The notes: a model not told the origin generated them from the sequence alone. 64,000 nt of DNA from an uncultured Ruminococcus sp. (GCA_947627175.1 CANQVA010000006.1:1-64000), one strand, 5' to 3'. Positions 1 to 10,008 are shown, counted from the stretch's first letter. Numbers and translations are program-made.

Positions 1-48
1 AAACGTATTTTTTCAAGATTTTTCCGCTTTTCGTCCGACGGTTTTATT

Positions 49-77
49 ATTATATCATCATTTTTGTATTTTGTCAA
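49..77 (-). promoter_or_regulatory. Consensus sigma-A promoter reading out of the left edge
   Basis: Read on the minus strand, TTGACA (72-77) is followed after exactly 17 bp by TATAAT (49-54). Transcription would run leftward, out of the window, into a gene that is not visible. The gene driven cannot be named from this sequence. Confidence 0.7.
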
Positions 78-130
78 GTAAAATATTCACCTGATTATCA
101 ATATTATTTTGTGCATTTTCACTATATATA

Positions 131-162
131 AAATCTATCCCTCACCCAAAAGATGAGGGATA
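131..162 (-). terminator. Hairpin terminator after argF
   Basis: Just past the argF stop codon the minus strand forms a stem of TATCCCTCA with TGAGGGATA (arms 136-144 and 154-162), followed by a U-rich stretch. It probably ends the arginine operon. Confidence 0.65.
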
Positions 163-171
163 TAAAAATAC

Positions 172-1077
172 TTATTTAGCCATCAATTTAACCATTACGG
201 CTTTTTGAGCGTGCAGACGGTTTTCAGCCTCTTCAAAAATTTCCTTTGCGTGAGCTTCAAATACCTTTTCAGTGATTTCTTCCTCACGGTGTGCGGGTAA
301 ACAGTGGAGAACCATAGCATCATTATGGGCTACTGCCATAATTTCGTCGTTAATCTGATAGCCGGCAAACGCCTTTTTACGGATTTCGGCTTCTCCCTCC
401 TGTCCCATAGATGCCCATACATCAGTAATAAGAATATCGGCATTTTCAGCTGATTTCAGGGGCGAATCAGTAATTTCAAAATTGTTGTATCTTTCAGCAA
501 ATTCAAGAATTTCACCCGGTGGGCGGTATCCCTCCGGACAAGCAACAGAAACAGCCATTCCGACTTTAAGACAGCCGACAATTAAAGAATTTGCCATGTT
601 ATTTCCGTCACCTATAAAGCACATTTTCAGACCGTCAAAACTACCTTTAAATTCACGGATAGTCATAAGGTCGGCAAGCACCTGACAAGGGTGACAAAAA
701 TCAGTAAGTCCGTTTATTATCGGAATATCGCCATATTCAGCGAGAGCCTCAACTTCTTTCTGTTCAAATGTACGAATCATTATACCGTCAAGATAACGTG
801 AAAGAACTCTTGCGGTATCCTGAACGGGTTCACCTCTTCCAATCTGCAAATCGTGAGATGACAGAAAAAGAGGATAACCGCCGAGTTGATACATACCTGT
901 TTCAAAAGAAACACGTGTTCTTGTTGATGCTTTCTGAAAAATCATTCCGAGTGTTTTTCCCTGTAAATGGGGGTGTGGAATGCCGTGTTTCAGTTCATAT
1001 TTAAGCTGGTCAGCAAGATTTAATATATCAATAATTTCTTCTGTACTCAAATCGAGCATTTTAAGTAAATGTTTCAT
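172..1077 (-). CDS. argF: Ornithine carbamoyltransferase
   Basis: Transfers the carbamoyl group from carbamoyl phosphate to ornithine to make citrulline in the cytosol. The 301-residue protein has the usual family length, the carbamoyl-phosphate motif STRTR near residue 52, and the ornithine-loop motif HCLPA near residue 257, which separates it from aspartate carbamoyltransferases. The start is supported by AAGGAA upstream. It is the last gene of the arg block, 20 bp after a small unknown gene, and is followed by a hairpin terminator. A catabolic role is less likely, because all the other biosynthetic arg genes lie upstream on the same strand. Confidence 0.97.
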   Translation of the reverse strand: MKHLLKMLDLSTEEIIDILNLADQLKYELKHGIPHPHLQGKTLGMIFQKASTRTRVSFETGMYQLGGYPLFLSSHDLQIGRGEPVQDTARVLSRYLDGIMIRTFEQKEVEALAEYGDIPIINGLTDFCHPCQVLADLMTIREFKGSFDGLKMCFIGDGNNMANSLIVGCLKVGMAVSVACPEGYRPPGEILEFAERYNNFEITDSPLKSAENADILITDVWASMGQEGEAEIRKKAFAGYQINDEIMAVAHNDAMVLHCLPAHREEEITEKVFEAHAKEIFEEAENRLHAQKAVMVKLMAK

Positions 1078-1096
1078 ATAAGAATAATTCCTTTCA

Positions 1097-1564
1097 TTAT
1101 TGTTTATTCATAGCACCGAAAGCCTTATCAATAATTACAGCAAAAAGTGGTATATAGTCATCAAAAATTTTATCTTCAACAGTTATGTCATACTGTAAAT
1201 CACCCGAAACTGATATACGGGTACTTATTGAACCCTTTTTGTCATTATCAAGCAGAATAGAAAATTCTCGTCTGTCTTTGCTTGCAAGAGTAAATGTCAT
1301 ATCTTTTGCCTTACATATAATAGTAGGGTCAAGAAAAAGCGACTTACAGCTGATTGTCATAAATGTAGCATCATTGAGAACTATGACAAATGACGGCTTT
1401 CTTTCTTCACCTGTCTGCAATAAAGTATAAAGATTGTAGTTACTTGCATCGAGAAGAACAGACTTTGAATTTCCGAACCCCTTTTTTTTGACAGTATAAA
1501 GAAGTCTTGATTTTTTGTCCTCAACGATATATTTATTTCCTTTCGTAATTACAACTAAATCCAT
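1097..1564 (-). CDS. Unknown protein in the arginine operon
   Basis: A 155-residue soluble protein with no signal peptide or membrane segment. It is rich in beta-forming stretches (KYIVEDKKSRLLYTVKKK), which suggests a tubby/LURP-one-like beta barrel, but that is only a resemblance. The start is placed at the ATG preceded by GGAGGAATGATTTG rather than eight codons upstream, because that ribosome binding site overlaps the argD stop codon and implies translational coupling. It lies between argD and argF and is probably cotranscribed with them. No catalytic motif was recognised, so no arginine function is claimed. Confidence 0.75.
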   Translation of the reverse strand: MDLVVITKGNKYIVEDKKSRLLYTVKKKGFGNSKSVLLDASNYNLYTLLQTGEERKPSFVIVLNDATFMTISCKSLFLDPTIICKAKDMTFTLASKDRREFSILLDNDKKGSISTRISVSGDLQYDITVEDKIFDDYIPLFAVIIDKAFGAMNKQ

Positions 1565-1568
1565 CAAA

Positions 1569-2735
1569 TCATTCCTCCAGTATATCAATCAAAATTTTCA
1601 TTCCGCCTTTTATTTCTTCCATTGATATGGTAAGAGGGGGCAGAAGTCTTACTTTATCTTTGGCTGTAAGTACAAGCAGACCTTTATCAAGAGCTTTTTT
1701 CGCAATGTCGGAAGCAGTTTTTGTTTTCAGCTTTATGCCAATCATCAAGCCTATTCCGCTTACTGATTCAACTTCACTGCATTTTTCAAGTTCTTTTCTT
1801 ATAAAATCAGCTTTTTCACTTACTTCGTCAAGGAATCCCTCACTGTTAAGTCTTTCAAGAACTGCGATACCACCAGCACAGGCAACAGGATTTCCGCCGA
1901 AAGTAGAGCCGTGAGTTCCTGCTGTAAGTACATTACTGCATTTTTCGGTAGTCAGACAAGCACCTATCGGAATACCGCCCGCAAGTCCCTTTGCCATAGT
2001 TGTTATATCGGCTTTTTTCCCGAAATACTCACCCGCAAGAAATTTTCCTGTTCTTCCTGCACCTGTCTGCACTTCATCAGCAATTACAAGAACGTCTTTA
2101 TCTGCACATAATTCAAAAACAGCGTTCACAAAGTCTTGATTAAGAGCATTTACACCGCCTTCACCCTGAATATATTCAAGCATAACGGCACATACAGTGT
2201 TGTCAAGTTTTGATTTTAAATCATCAATATCATTTGCATTGACATTTATAAAGCCCTCAAGGAACGGAAAGAAATAATTATGGAAAGATTCCTGACCCGT
2301 TGCCGAAAGAGTAGCAATAGTTCTTCCGTGAAAAGATTTTACAAGAGTTATAATATTATGGCGGTTTTTTCCGTATTTGTCAAAGCTGTATTTTCTCGCA
2401 ATTTTAATTGCACATTCATTTGCTTCTGCTCCGCTGTTGCTGAAAAATACAGAATCATAGCCTGATGTTTCACAGAGTTTTTCAGCAAATTCAGCCTGAA
2501 TGCCTGTATAATAATAGTTTGAACTATGTTGAAGTGTCCTGACCTGAGTGCATACCGCATCAGCCCATTTTTCATCACAGTAACCGAGGGAATTTGTACC
2601 TATACCGCTCCCGAAATCGATATATGTCTTTCCGTTTTCATCGGTACAGCGTCTGCCCTCACCCTTCTGCATTACAAGGGGATAACGTCCATAAGAGTGC
2701 ATAACGTGTTTATCAAATTTTTCTATTGTATTCAT
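1569..2735 (-). CDS. argD: Acetylornithine aminotransferase
   Basis: PLP-dependent class III aminotransferase that converts N-acetylglutamate semialdehyde to N-acetylornithine using glutamate. The protein is about 388 residues. The PLP-lysine motif is visible as TTMAKGLAGGIPIGA, with the preceding IADEVQTGAGRTG, both typical of the ArgD/GabT superfamily. The start chosen is MNTIEKF, preceded by AAGGAGAA; the upstream in-frame extension lacks a ribosome binding site. Neighbouring argB and argF favour acetylornithine over GABA or ornithine as substrate. About 135 bp of AT-rich sequence separates it from argB. Confidence 0.96.
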   Translation of the reverse strand: MNTIEKFDKHVMHSYGRYPLVMQKGEGRRCTDENGKTYIDFGSGIGTNSLGYCDEKWADAVCTQVRTLQHSSNYYYTGIQAEFAEKLCETSGYDSVFFSNSGAEANECAIKIARKYSFDKYGKNRHNIITLVKSFHGRTIATLSATGQESFHNYFFPFLEGFINVNANDIDDLKSKLDNTVCAVMLEYIQGEGGVNALNQDFVNAVFELCADKDVLVIADEVQTGAGRTGKFLAGEYFGKKADITTMAKGLAGGIPIGACLTTEKCSNVLTAGTHGSTFGGNPVACAGGIAVLERLNSEGFLDEVSEKADFIRKELEKCSEVESVSGIGLMIGIKLKTKTASDIAKKALDKGLLVLTAKDKVRLLPPLTISMEEIKGGMKILIDILEE

Positions 2736-2870
2736 AATAAAAATTCTCCTTCTGCCGATAATAAACGACGGCAAATTTACAGTCCCTATATAATTATAAC
2801 TCTACTTGCAATATAAAATCAATATAAAGATTAAGTAAATAAGCAAATTTTCTGTTTATTTATTATTTCT

Positions 2871-3737
2871 TTATACAAATTGTGTGCCGATACCCTCATT
2901 TGAAAGTATTTCTATAAGTATTGAATGCGGTACTCTGCCATCAATAATAACTGTCTTGTGAACACCACGCCTTACAGCTTCAACACAGCAATCTATCTTC
3001 GGAATCATACCGCCCGAAATAATACCCTGCATTTTCAGAAACGGCACTTCACTTACATTTACTTCGGAAATAAGTGTTGAGGGGTCATTCTTATCTTTGA
3101 GAAGTCCTGCAATATCTGTCATAAGAATAAGATTTTCCGCACCGAGTTCAGCGGCAATTCTTGCGGCGGCTGTATCGGCATTTATATTGTATGTGTTGCC
3201 CTGTTCATCTGTTGCGACTGTTGCAATTACGGGAATGTTACCATTTGCAAGAGCGTCAAGAATAGGCTTTGTGTTTACTTCCGTAACTTTTCCGACCCAG
3301 CCTAAGTCCTGACCATCGTCTGCTGTTTGCTTTTCAGCCTTAATCATACCGCCGTCAATTCCGCAAAGTCCGACGGCATTGCCTTTATGCTGTGCGAGAA
3401 GTTGCACAAGTTCCTTGTTGACTTTTCCGGCAAGAACCATTTTAACAACATTTACAGTATCGTCATCAGTATAACGCAGACCATTTACAAAACGGCTTTC
3501 TATGCCGAGTTTACCGAGCATATCGTTAATTTCAGGACCCCCGCCGTGTACGAGTACCACCTTAACGCCTACCAGCGAAAGCAAAACTATATCAGTCATT
3601 ACGGCATCTTTAAGTTCCTTGTTTGTCATAGCGTTTCCGCCGTACTTGATTACAAGAATTTTATTATTGTACTTCTGTATATATGGAAGTGCATTTATAA
3701 GTATCTGTGATTTATCACTGTTTGAAATCTTTTCCAT
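2871..3737 (-). CDS. argB: Acetylglutamate kinase
   Basis: Phosphorylates N-acetylglutamate, the second step of arginine synthesis and the usual point of arginine feedback inhibition. The 288-residue protein belongs to the amino acid kinase family: the glycine-rich nucleotide loop KYGGNAM is near residue 33, followed by VHGGGPEI and the substrate loop NINADTAAARIAAEL. The longer N-terminus before KYGG is of the kind found in arginine-sensitive hexameric enzymes, so feedback inhibition is plausible but inferred. The ribosome binding site GAGGGGAGAG is well placed. It follows argJ by 15 bp. Confidence 0.97.
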   Translation of the reverse strand: MEKISNSDKSQILINALPYIQKYNNKILVIKYGGNAMTNKELKDAVMTDIVLLSLVGVKVVLVHGGGPEINDMLGKLGIESRFVNGLRYTDDDTVNVVKMVLAGKVNKELVQLLAQHKGNAVGLCGIDGGMIKAEKQTADDGQDLGWVGKVTEVNTKPILDALANGNIPVIATVATDEQGNTYNINADTAAARIAAELGAENLILMTDIAGLLKDKNDPSTLISEVNVSEVPFLKMQGIISGGMIPKIDCCVEAVRRGVHKTVIIDGRVPHSILIEILSNEGIGTQFV

Positions 3738-3752
3738 TTGTTTTCTCTCCCC

Positions 3753-5027
3753 TCATGAGCGGTAATCTCCGTTTATTTTTACATAATCATAAGTCAAATC
3801 ACAACCCCATGCAATGGCTTCCCCGGCATCCTGACCGACTGATATATTTATAACAATTTCTTCATCGCTGAGAATTTCTTTTGCTTTCTCTTCGGAAAAC
3901 TCCAATCCCCTGCTGCTTCTGCACACATCAATAGTACCTTTTGACGAGGCTATTGAAACATCAACCCTGTTTATATCAATATTGGCGTCTGAATATCCTA
4001 CTGCACATAAAATTCTTCCCCAGTTTGCATCTTCACCAAACATAGCAGCCTTGAAAAGATTTGACGATATAACGGACTTAGCCACTTTTTCGGCATCTTT
4101 ATCTGTCTTTGTGCCACTGCATACACACTCAATAAGTTTTGTTGCTCCCTCTCCGTCACGTGCCATCATTCTTGCAAGATTCATCATTACTGCATAAAGA
4201 GCATTCAGAAATTTTTCAAAGTCCTCATTTTCTTTATTTACGGGGGTATTTCCGGCTGTACCGTTTGCAAGTATGCACACCATATCATTAGTAGATGTAT
4301 CACCATCAACACTTACACGGTTGAGTGTGACTTTTACAACGTCATTCAATGCAAGTTGGAGAAGTTCGGCGGAAATATCGACATCAGTTGTAATAAATGT
4401 CAGTGTTGTAGCCATATTCGGGTTAATCATACCACTACCCTTTAACATACCGCCCATTGTGCAGGTTTTTCCGCCGAGTTCAAACTGAACAGCAACTTCT
4501 TTTACTCTTGTATCAGTAGTCATAATAGCTTCAACGGCTCTTGAATTTCCGTCATATGTCAGACCGTCTGCGAGTTCTTTCATTCCGTTTTCAATAGGTT
4601 CAATCGGCAATATCTGTCCGATAACTCCGGTTGATGCAACTATAACATCATTTTCATCTATGCCGAGTTCATCAGAAACAAGACTACACATTTTTTCAGC
4701 CTTTTTAACACCGTCATAATTACAGGTATTGGCATTTACGGAATTGACAATAACAGCCCTTGCGATGCCGTTTTTAATATGTTCTTTAGTTACGAGAATA
4801 GGGGCACCTTTGACTTTATTTGTAGTGTAAACCGCCGCAGCTGTACATTCTTTGTCAGCGACAATAAGAGCAAGGTCATTTTTCTTTTTAGCGGGAAGTG
4901 AATTTTCATCTGTATCAGCAAGGGGTTTATGAGCAAGTCCGCACTGTATGCCGTTTGCCTTAAAACCTTTTGATGCACATACACCGCCGTCAATAAAAGT
5001 TACTCCCTTAACTTTTTTTAAATTCAT
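3753..5027 (-). CDS. argJ: Glutamate N-acetyltransferase / ornithine acetyltransferase
   Basis: Recycles the acetyl group from N-acetylornithine to glutamate, making the pathway cyclic; some members also use acetyl-CoA. At 424 residues it has full family length. The self-cleavage site is recognisable in KGSGMINPNMATTL, where cleavage before the Thr near position 207 yields alpha and beta chains and exposes the nucleophile. No argE or argA is seen in the window, consistent with ArgJ supplying both acetylation and deacetylation. AAGGAGATGTAAAG precedes the ATG. It sits between argC and argB. Confidence 0.97.
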   Translation of the reverse strand: MNLKKVKGVTFIDGGVCASKGFKANGIQCGLAHKPLADTDENSLPAKKKNDLALIVADKECTAAAVYTTNKVKGAPILVTKEHIKNGIARAVIVNSVNANTCNYDGVKKAEKMCSLVSDELGIDENDVIVASTGVIGQILPIEPIENGMKELADGLTYDGNSRAVEAIMTTDTRVKEVAVQFELGGKTCTMGGMLKGSGMINPNMATTLTFITTDVDISAELLQLALNDVVKVTLNRVSVDGDTSTNDMVCILANGTAGNTPVNKENEDFEKFLNALYAVMMNLARMMARDGEGATKLIECVCSGTKTDKDAEKVAKSVISSNLFKAAMFGEDANWGRILCAVGYSDANIDINRVDVSIASSKGTIDVCRSSRGLEFSEEKAKEILSDEEIVINISVGQDAGEAIAWGCDLTYDYVKINGDYRS

Positions 5028-5050
5028 TCTTTACATCTCCTTATTATCAA

Positions 5051-5998
5051 TCAGACTAAACCTGTTGTTTCATCGATACCCATCATTATATTAAGGCACT
5101 GAACAGCCGCACCGCTTGCACCTTTTCCGAGATTGTCAAGGCGTGAACATAATAAAATCTGTTCATCGTTTCCAAAAACAAACACCTGCATTTTATTAAG
5201 TCCGCTGAGGGTATTTGAAGCAAGGAAAAATGTTTTCTGTTCCTCTTTCGTCATAAACGGCATAACTTCAACAAGCCGTGCATTTTCGTAATGTTTCATG
5301 TACATTTCATGAATCTTTTCAGCCGTTATATTTTTATCAATCTGTCTTGACTGTATCGGCACACTTACTACCATACCGCTGTAATAATCACATATTATAG
5401 GGTTGAACATCGGTTTATATTTAAGCCCTGAAACTGCCTGCATTTCGGGCAGATGCTTGTGTTCCTGCGAAAGTGCATACTGACGGGGACTGTTATATTC
5501 TTCCGGCTTTTCGTCACTCTCATAAACAGCAATAGCCTTTTTTCCTGCTCCGCTGTAACCTGAAGTCGCATATGCAAATACGGGGAAATCATCCGGGATA
5601 ATGCCGTTTTTTACAAGCGGATAAACTATTGATGCAAAACCGCTTGCATAACAGCCCGGCACGGCTACTCTGTCTGAATTTTTAATTTTATCTCTGTGAG
5701 CCTGTGAAAGTTCCGGGAAACCATAAGCCCACGCAGGATTAGTTCTATGTGCCGTTGAAGCGTCAATTATTCTTACATGGTCATTATCTACAAAAGACAC
5801 TGCTTCTCTTGATGCACTGTCAGGCAAGCAAAGGAAAGTATAATCCGACATATTTATAAACTTTGCTCTCTCTGCTGAATCCTTGCGTTTTTCCTCACTT
5901 ATGCGGAGAATTTCAACGTCGTTTCTGTTCTTGAAACGCTCCGATATTTTTAGTCCGGTAGTACCCTCCTGACCGTCTATATATATTTTTACAGACAT
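5051..5998 (-). CDS. argC: N-acetyl-gamma-glutamyl-phosphate reductase (type 2)
   Basis: NADPH-dependent reduction of N-acetylglutamyl phosphate to the semialdehyde. The 315-residue length and the N-terminus VKIYIDGQEGTTGLKI match the shorter type 2 AGPR group. The catalytic cysteine is in VAVPGCYASGF near residue 117. The ribosome binding site is GGAGGATAT. Gene order argC-argJ-argB-argD matches the usual Firmicutes cluster. Confidence 0.95.
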   Translation of the reverse strand: MSVKIYIDGQEGTTGLKISERFKNRNDVEILRISEEKRKDSAERAKFINMSDYTFLCLPDSASREAVSFVDNDHVRIIDASTAHRTNPAWAYGFPELSQAHRDKIKNSDRVAVPGCYASGFASIVYPLVKNGIIPDDFPVFAYATSGYSGAGKKAIAVYESDEKPEEYNSPRQYALSQEHKHLPEMQAVSGLKYKPMFNPIICDYYSGMVVSVPIQSRQIDKNITAEKIHEMYMKHYENARLVEVMPFMTKEEQKTFFLASNTLSGLNKMQVFVFGNDEQILLCSRLDNLGKGASGAAVQCLNIMMGIDETTGLV

Positions 5999-6020
5999 AA
6001 TAAATATATCCTCCGATTAT

Positions 6021-6269
6021 TTATTTTTTGTGTTTCTTTTTCTTTCGTTCATATTTAACACGCTTAGGGTCCTGAAGGTCTGATTCATCTTCAATAAGAG
6101 AGTGCCATACGCTTATTCCTATTGTAAGGCATACTATAAGGACAAACCAGAAAATATGAGCTTTCGGAATTACTGCTATCCATAAACCCATTACCAATTC
6201 TCCGACTATCCATATGACACCCATAAGTATTGACAGACCCATTATAAAAATTACATCTTTCTTTTTCAT
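6021..6269 (-). CDS. Small two-helix membrane protein
   Basis: An 82-residue protein with two hydrophobic helices (about residues 7-30 and 35-55) and a very basic tail (KRVKYERKKKKHKK) that would lie in the cytoplasm. Its ATG overlaps the argH stop in an ATGA arrangement, so it is probably translationally coupled to argH. No family was recognised. The position inside the arg operon does not by itself show a role in arginine metabolism or transport. Confidence 0.75.
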   Translation of the reverse strand: MKKKDVIFIMGLSILMGVIWIVGELVMGLWIAVIPKAHIFWFVLIVCLTIGISVWHSLIEDESDLQDPKRVKYERKKKKHKK

Positions 6270-7645
6270 ATATCAAGCGATTTCTTAGCAATTTCAATTT
6301 GTACTTTTACTGCATCGGGAGAGGGGCCGCCCTCTGATTTTCTTTCACGTACACAAGTTTCAAGATTTATAGCATTATACACGTCATCATCAAAAAGTTC
6401 TGTCATTGCTTTATAATCTTCAATCGGCAGTGTTTCAAGAGTATAGCCTTTTTCAATGCACTGTGCGACGAGTGTGCCTGTAATTTTGTATGCATCTCTG
6501 AACGGCATACCCTTTTTTACAAGATAATCCGCACAATCTGTAGCATTTATAAAACCTCTTGCGGCGGCGTTACGCATATTTTCCTTTAATACTTTCATTG
6601 TAGAAATCATTGGAATAAAAGTTTTAACGCATAACTTTACATTGTCAACCGCATCAAAAACAGCTTCCTTGTCTTCCTGCATATCCTTATTATATGCAAG
6701 GGGCAACCCTTTAAGCATGGATAAAAGCGTTACCAAATCGCCGTTTACACGTCCTGTTTTTCCTCTTATAAGTTCCGTAATATCAGGGTTTTTCTTTTGC
6801 GGCATAATTGAAGAACCTGTAGCAAAAGCATCATCAAGTTCGATAAACTTAAATTCCCATGAACACCACATTATTATTTCTTCTGAAAAACGTGATAGAT
6901 GCGTCATAATAAGCGACAACGCACAATTCAACTCTACGCAGAAATCACGGTCTGAAACACCGTCAAGACTGTTCGGCATAGGTGCAGTAAAGCCGAGAAG
7001 TTCGGCTGTCTGTTTTCTGTTGGTATGATAAGTAGTACCTGCTAAAGCACCACTTCCAAGAGGACAGTAATTCATTCTCTTTGAAGTGTCCTGAAGTCTT
7101 TCGAGGTCACGCAGGAACATAAAAACATATGCCATTAAATGATGTGCGAAAGTTATCGGTTGAGCCCTTTGCAGATGAGTATATCCCGGCATAATTGTTT
7201 CTGTATGCTGTTCAGCCATTCCGACGAGAGTTACAGCAAGTTTTTTCACAAGTTCATATATTTCCTTAATTTCATCACGCAAATATAATCTTATGTCAAC
7301 GGCAACCTGGTCATTTCTTGAACGTGAAGTGTGAAGTCTTTTTCCTACGTCGCCGAGACGTTTTGTAAGTTCTGCCTCAATGAACATATGAATATCTTCG
7401 GCAGAGGGGTCAAGCTCCAGTTTGCCTGAATCAATATCAGACAAAATACCCTTTAAACCGTCAATAATCTGTAAACTGTCCCCTTTTGTGATAATACCGC
7501 AGTCGCCCAGCATTGTGGCGTGTGCGATACTTCCCTGAATGTCGTGACGGTACATACGACCGTCAAAGGCAATCGACGAATTGAAAGCGTTTACAGTGTC
7601 GTCAATCTTTTTGGAAAATCTTCCTGCCCACATCATATCAGCCAT
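6266..7645 (-). CDS. argH: Argininosuccinate lyase
   Basis: Cleaves argininosuccinate to arginine and fumarate, the last step of the pathway. The 459-residue protein carries the fumarase/aspartase superfamily signature GSSIMPQKKNPD near residue 282, which holds the catalytic serine loop, and TSRSRNDQVA near residue 108. The start is supported by AGGAGAG. It follows the 115-aa membrane protein by about 45 bp and overlaps the small membrane gene downstream by 4 bp. Confidence 0.97.
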   Translation of the reverse strand: MADMMWAGRFSKKIDDTVNAFNSSIAFDGRMYRHDIQGSIAHATMLGDCGIITKGDSLQIIDGLKGILSDIDSGKLELDPSAEDIHMFIEAELTKRLGDVGKRLHTSRSRNDQVAVDIRLYLRDEIKEIYELVKKLAVTLVGMAEQHTETIMPGYTHLQRAQPITFAHHLMAYVFMFLRDLERLQDTSKRMNYCPLGSGALAGTTYHTNRKQTAELLGFTAPMPNSLDGVSDRDFCVELNCALSLIMTHLSRFSEEIIMWCSWEFKFIELDDAFATGSSIMPQKKNPDITELIRGKTGRVNGDLVTLLSMLKGLPLAYNKDMQEDKEAVFDAVDNVKLCVKTFIPMISTMKVLKENMRNAAARGFINATDCADYLVKKGMPFRDAYKITGTLVAQCIEKGYTLETLPIEDYKAMTELFDDDVYNAINLETCVRERKSEGGPSPDAVKVQIEIAKKSLDI

Positions 7646-7689
7646 ATTTTTTTACTCTCCTATCATTAATTTTTATTTTTACATTATTT

Positions 7690-8037
7690 CTAAAAAAATA
7701 TTGGACAAAGAAAAATAAATATTCCTGCTGTAACTAAAACAGCATTGGCAATTAAAATATTTTTTTCAAACCCTGATAATGTATCCATTACTTTCTTGTA
7801 TATAAAAAAGATAATATCATAAATTACAGAAACAGGAAGCACCCAGTATACTGCATAAACAAGGCACAACCAAAAAAATGTATTTTGAAATGCATCTGTT
7901 CCGTAAACCTTTTTATTTGTAAAAATTCCCGTTCTGAAACCTGCAAAAGCATAGTAAATCGAAATTAAATATATACTTATGTAAACAACAGCTGTCATTA
8001 CTAATATAACATCTGCTATAATATAGCCTTTTTTCAA
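7690..8037 (-). CDS. Three-helix membrane protein, unknown
   Basis: A strongly hydrophobic protein of about 115 residues with segments around ADVILVMTAVVYISIYLIS, FFWLCLVYAVYWVLPVSVIY and NILIANAVLVTAGIFIFL. The start is placed at a TTG because AGGAGG sits 7 bp before it. The ATG seven codons upstream has no ribosome binding site and would place the Shine-Dalgarno inside the gene. No family was recognised. It is cotranscribed or at least co-oriented with argH. Confidence 0.65.
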   Translation of the reverse strand: MKKGYIIADVILVMTAVVYISIYLISIYYAFAGFRTGIFTNKKVYGTDAFQNTFFWLCLVYAVYWVLPVSVIYDIIFFIYKKVMDTLSGFEKNILIANAVLVTAGIFIFLCPIFF

Positions 8038-8192
8038 AATATCCCTCCTATTTTTCATATATTTTTATTGTTCCAACAAATTTCAGTCGGCAATATTTAT
8101 TTTCATTAACGGTTATATTTCCGTCGTAAGTGAAACACTGTAATCAACAATACCAATCATAATACTTTTTATTCCTGTCATTAAAAATTCAT

Positions 8193-8675
8193 TTATTTTT
8201 CTGCCATATTCAATATATCATTTTTGTAAGAAAGAATCAGATTACGTTTAAATTTATAAATATATTCTTCGTTATCCGTAATCCAATCATCTATTTTTTC
8301 CGATTCATCAATCCAATTCTGTGGATAATCAAAATTACCATTATGTTCATAATTGCAATAATCATGTATACCATAAGCATAAATATCAGCCAATTCATTC
8401 TCATTATGTGATTTCAGGTAATTTATAACTCTTTCAGATTTTTCGCATTCATAAGAAATATTTTCGTAATACTGTCATACACCGCAACGCTGACACATAC
8501 CCTGCCATTTGTCAATTTCCATAAACATGAAAGCAACATCAGGAATTTCAGAAAAATACTTATCACTGAATATATCATAAAATAACATAAAAAAACTATA
8601 ATCGTAATTCCATAGTTCACTTAAATCTGTCTGTTCATAAGAGATAAACAAGTCATGCAATAAATCATAAGTCAT
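8193..8675 (-). pseudogene. Gene broken by an in-frame TGA (DMP19/DUF4375-like)
   Basis: One continuous reading frame is interrupted only by a TGA at 8475-8477; the frame stays open on both sides without a shift. The upstream half ends ...MCQRCGV and the downstream half begins QYYENISYEC, so a single TGG-to-TGA change would give GVWQYYEN. This resembles the GVWxYYE stretch I recall from small DMP19/DUF4375-type proteins. The start is taken at the ATG following AGGAGATAC. TGA is a normal stop elsewhere (argD, yaaA), so recoding is unlikely. A sequencing error, a nonsense mutation or a split gene are all possible. Confidence 0.7.
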
Positions 8676-8778
8676 AATATATGTATCTCCTGTTACAAAT
8701 TTCAACTTATCATCACTTTAAAGTACAACAGGCAGGAATTACCCTGCCCGTGCAAACTTATTATATCGACGAAAGAAA

Positions 8779-10008
8779 TTACTTATTATTGCGTTTCTGG
8801 TCGAGTTTAGCCTTAACGTGAATCGGTAAACCAAAGAGATTGATAAATCCTGTAGCATCAGCCTGATTATAAACTTCATCGGCATCGAAAGTAGCTACTT
8901 CTTCATCATAGAGTGTATACGGAGAAGTAACACCTGCGTTTATAATATTGCCCTTATACAGCTTTAATTTTACATCGCCTGTAACTGTTTTCTGAGTTTC
9001 TGTAACGAATGCACTCATAGCTTCACGAAGTGGTGTAAACCACTGACCGTTATATACAATATCAGCGAATTTAATTCCGAGATATTGCTTTACTCTTGCT
9101 GTTTCTTTGTCAAGGCATATTGTTTCAAGAACTTCATGTGCATGATAGAGGATAGCACCGCCGGGTGTTTCATAAACGCCTCTTGACTTCATACCGACAA
9201 GACGATTTTCAACGAGGTCTGCAAGTCCTATACCATTTTCACCGCCAAGTTTATTAAGGGTAGAAACAATTTCCGTGCCGTTCATTTCTTTACCGTCAAT
9301 AGCAGTAGGAACACCTTTTTCAAAGTGAATTGTAACGTATGTAGGTGTATCGGGGGCATTTATCGGAGATACGCCAAGTTCAAGGAATCCTTCTTTTTCG
9401 TACTGCGGTTCATTAGCAGGGTTTTCAAGGTCAAGACCTTCATGTGAAAGATGCCATATATTTTTATCTTTGGAATAGTTTGTTTCCCTGTTAATTTTAA
9501 GGGGAATATTATGTGCTTCTGCATAGTCAATTTCTTCATCTCTTGACTTAATATTCCATTCTCTCCACGGTGCAATAATAGCCATATCGGGGGCGAATGC
9601 CTTTATAGTGAGTTCAAAGCGAACCTGGTCATTTCCCTTACCTGTACAGCCATGACATATAGCGTCTGCACCCTCTTCTATAGCAATTTCAGCGATTTTC
9701 TTTGCGATAATCGGACGGGCGAAAGAAGTACCGAGAAGGTATCTGTTTTCATATACTGCACCTGCCTGAACAGTCGGGAAGACATAATCCTGAATAAACT
9801 CTTCTTTCAAATCAAGTACAATGAGTTTTGAAGCACCTGTTTTTATAGCCTTTTCTTCAAGACCGTCAAGTTCTGTACCCTGACCTACATCAGCAGAAAC
9901 AGCAATAACTTCACAGTTATTATAATTTTCTTTGAGCCACGGTATAATGATAGAAGTATCAAGTCCGCCTGAATAAGCAAGGACTACTTTTTTAATTTCC
10001 TTAGACAT
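8779..10008 (-). CDS. argG: Argininosuccinate synthase
   Basis: Condenses citrulline and aspartate at the cost of ATP to AMP and pyrophosphate. The 409-residue protein begins with the PP-loop [14 protein letters not shown] and contains the family motifs [13 protein letters not shown] and the citrulline-binding region near Y86[24 protein letters not shown] precedes the ATG. It has its own strong promoter with ArgR-like operators upstream. The downstream genes on the same strand may be partly read from here. Confidence 0.98.
   Translation of the reverse strand: MSKEIKKVVLAYSGGLDTSIIIPWLKENYNNCEVIAVSADVGQGTELDGLEEKAIKTGASKLIVLDLKEEFIQDYVFPTVQAGAVYENRYLLGTSFARPIIAKKIAEIAIEEGADAICHGCTGKGNDQVRFELTIKAFAPDMAIIAPWREWNIKSRDEEIDYAEAHNIPLKINRETNYSKDKNIWHLSHEGLDLENPANEPQYEKEGFLELGVSPINAPDTPTYVTIHFEKGVPTAIDGKEMNGTEIVSTLNKLGGENGIGLADLVENRLVGMKSRGVYETPGGAILYHAHEVLETICLDKETARVKQYLGIKFADIVYNGQWFTPLREAMSAFVTETQKTVTGDVKLKLYKGNIINAGVTSPYTLYDEEVATFDADEVYNQADATGFINLFGLPIHVKAKLDQKRNNK

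Noticed and set aside
1097-1564. Firm assignment to the LURP-one/tubby-like family
   Set aside because: The resemblance is only in beta-strand pattern; no diagnostic motif is visible without a profile search.
8475-8477. TGA read as selenocysteine or tryptophan
   Set aside because: No SECIS-like hairpin was evident, the position suits a Trp, and TGA ends argD and yaaA normally, so plain nonsense is simpler.
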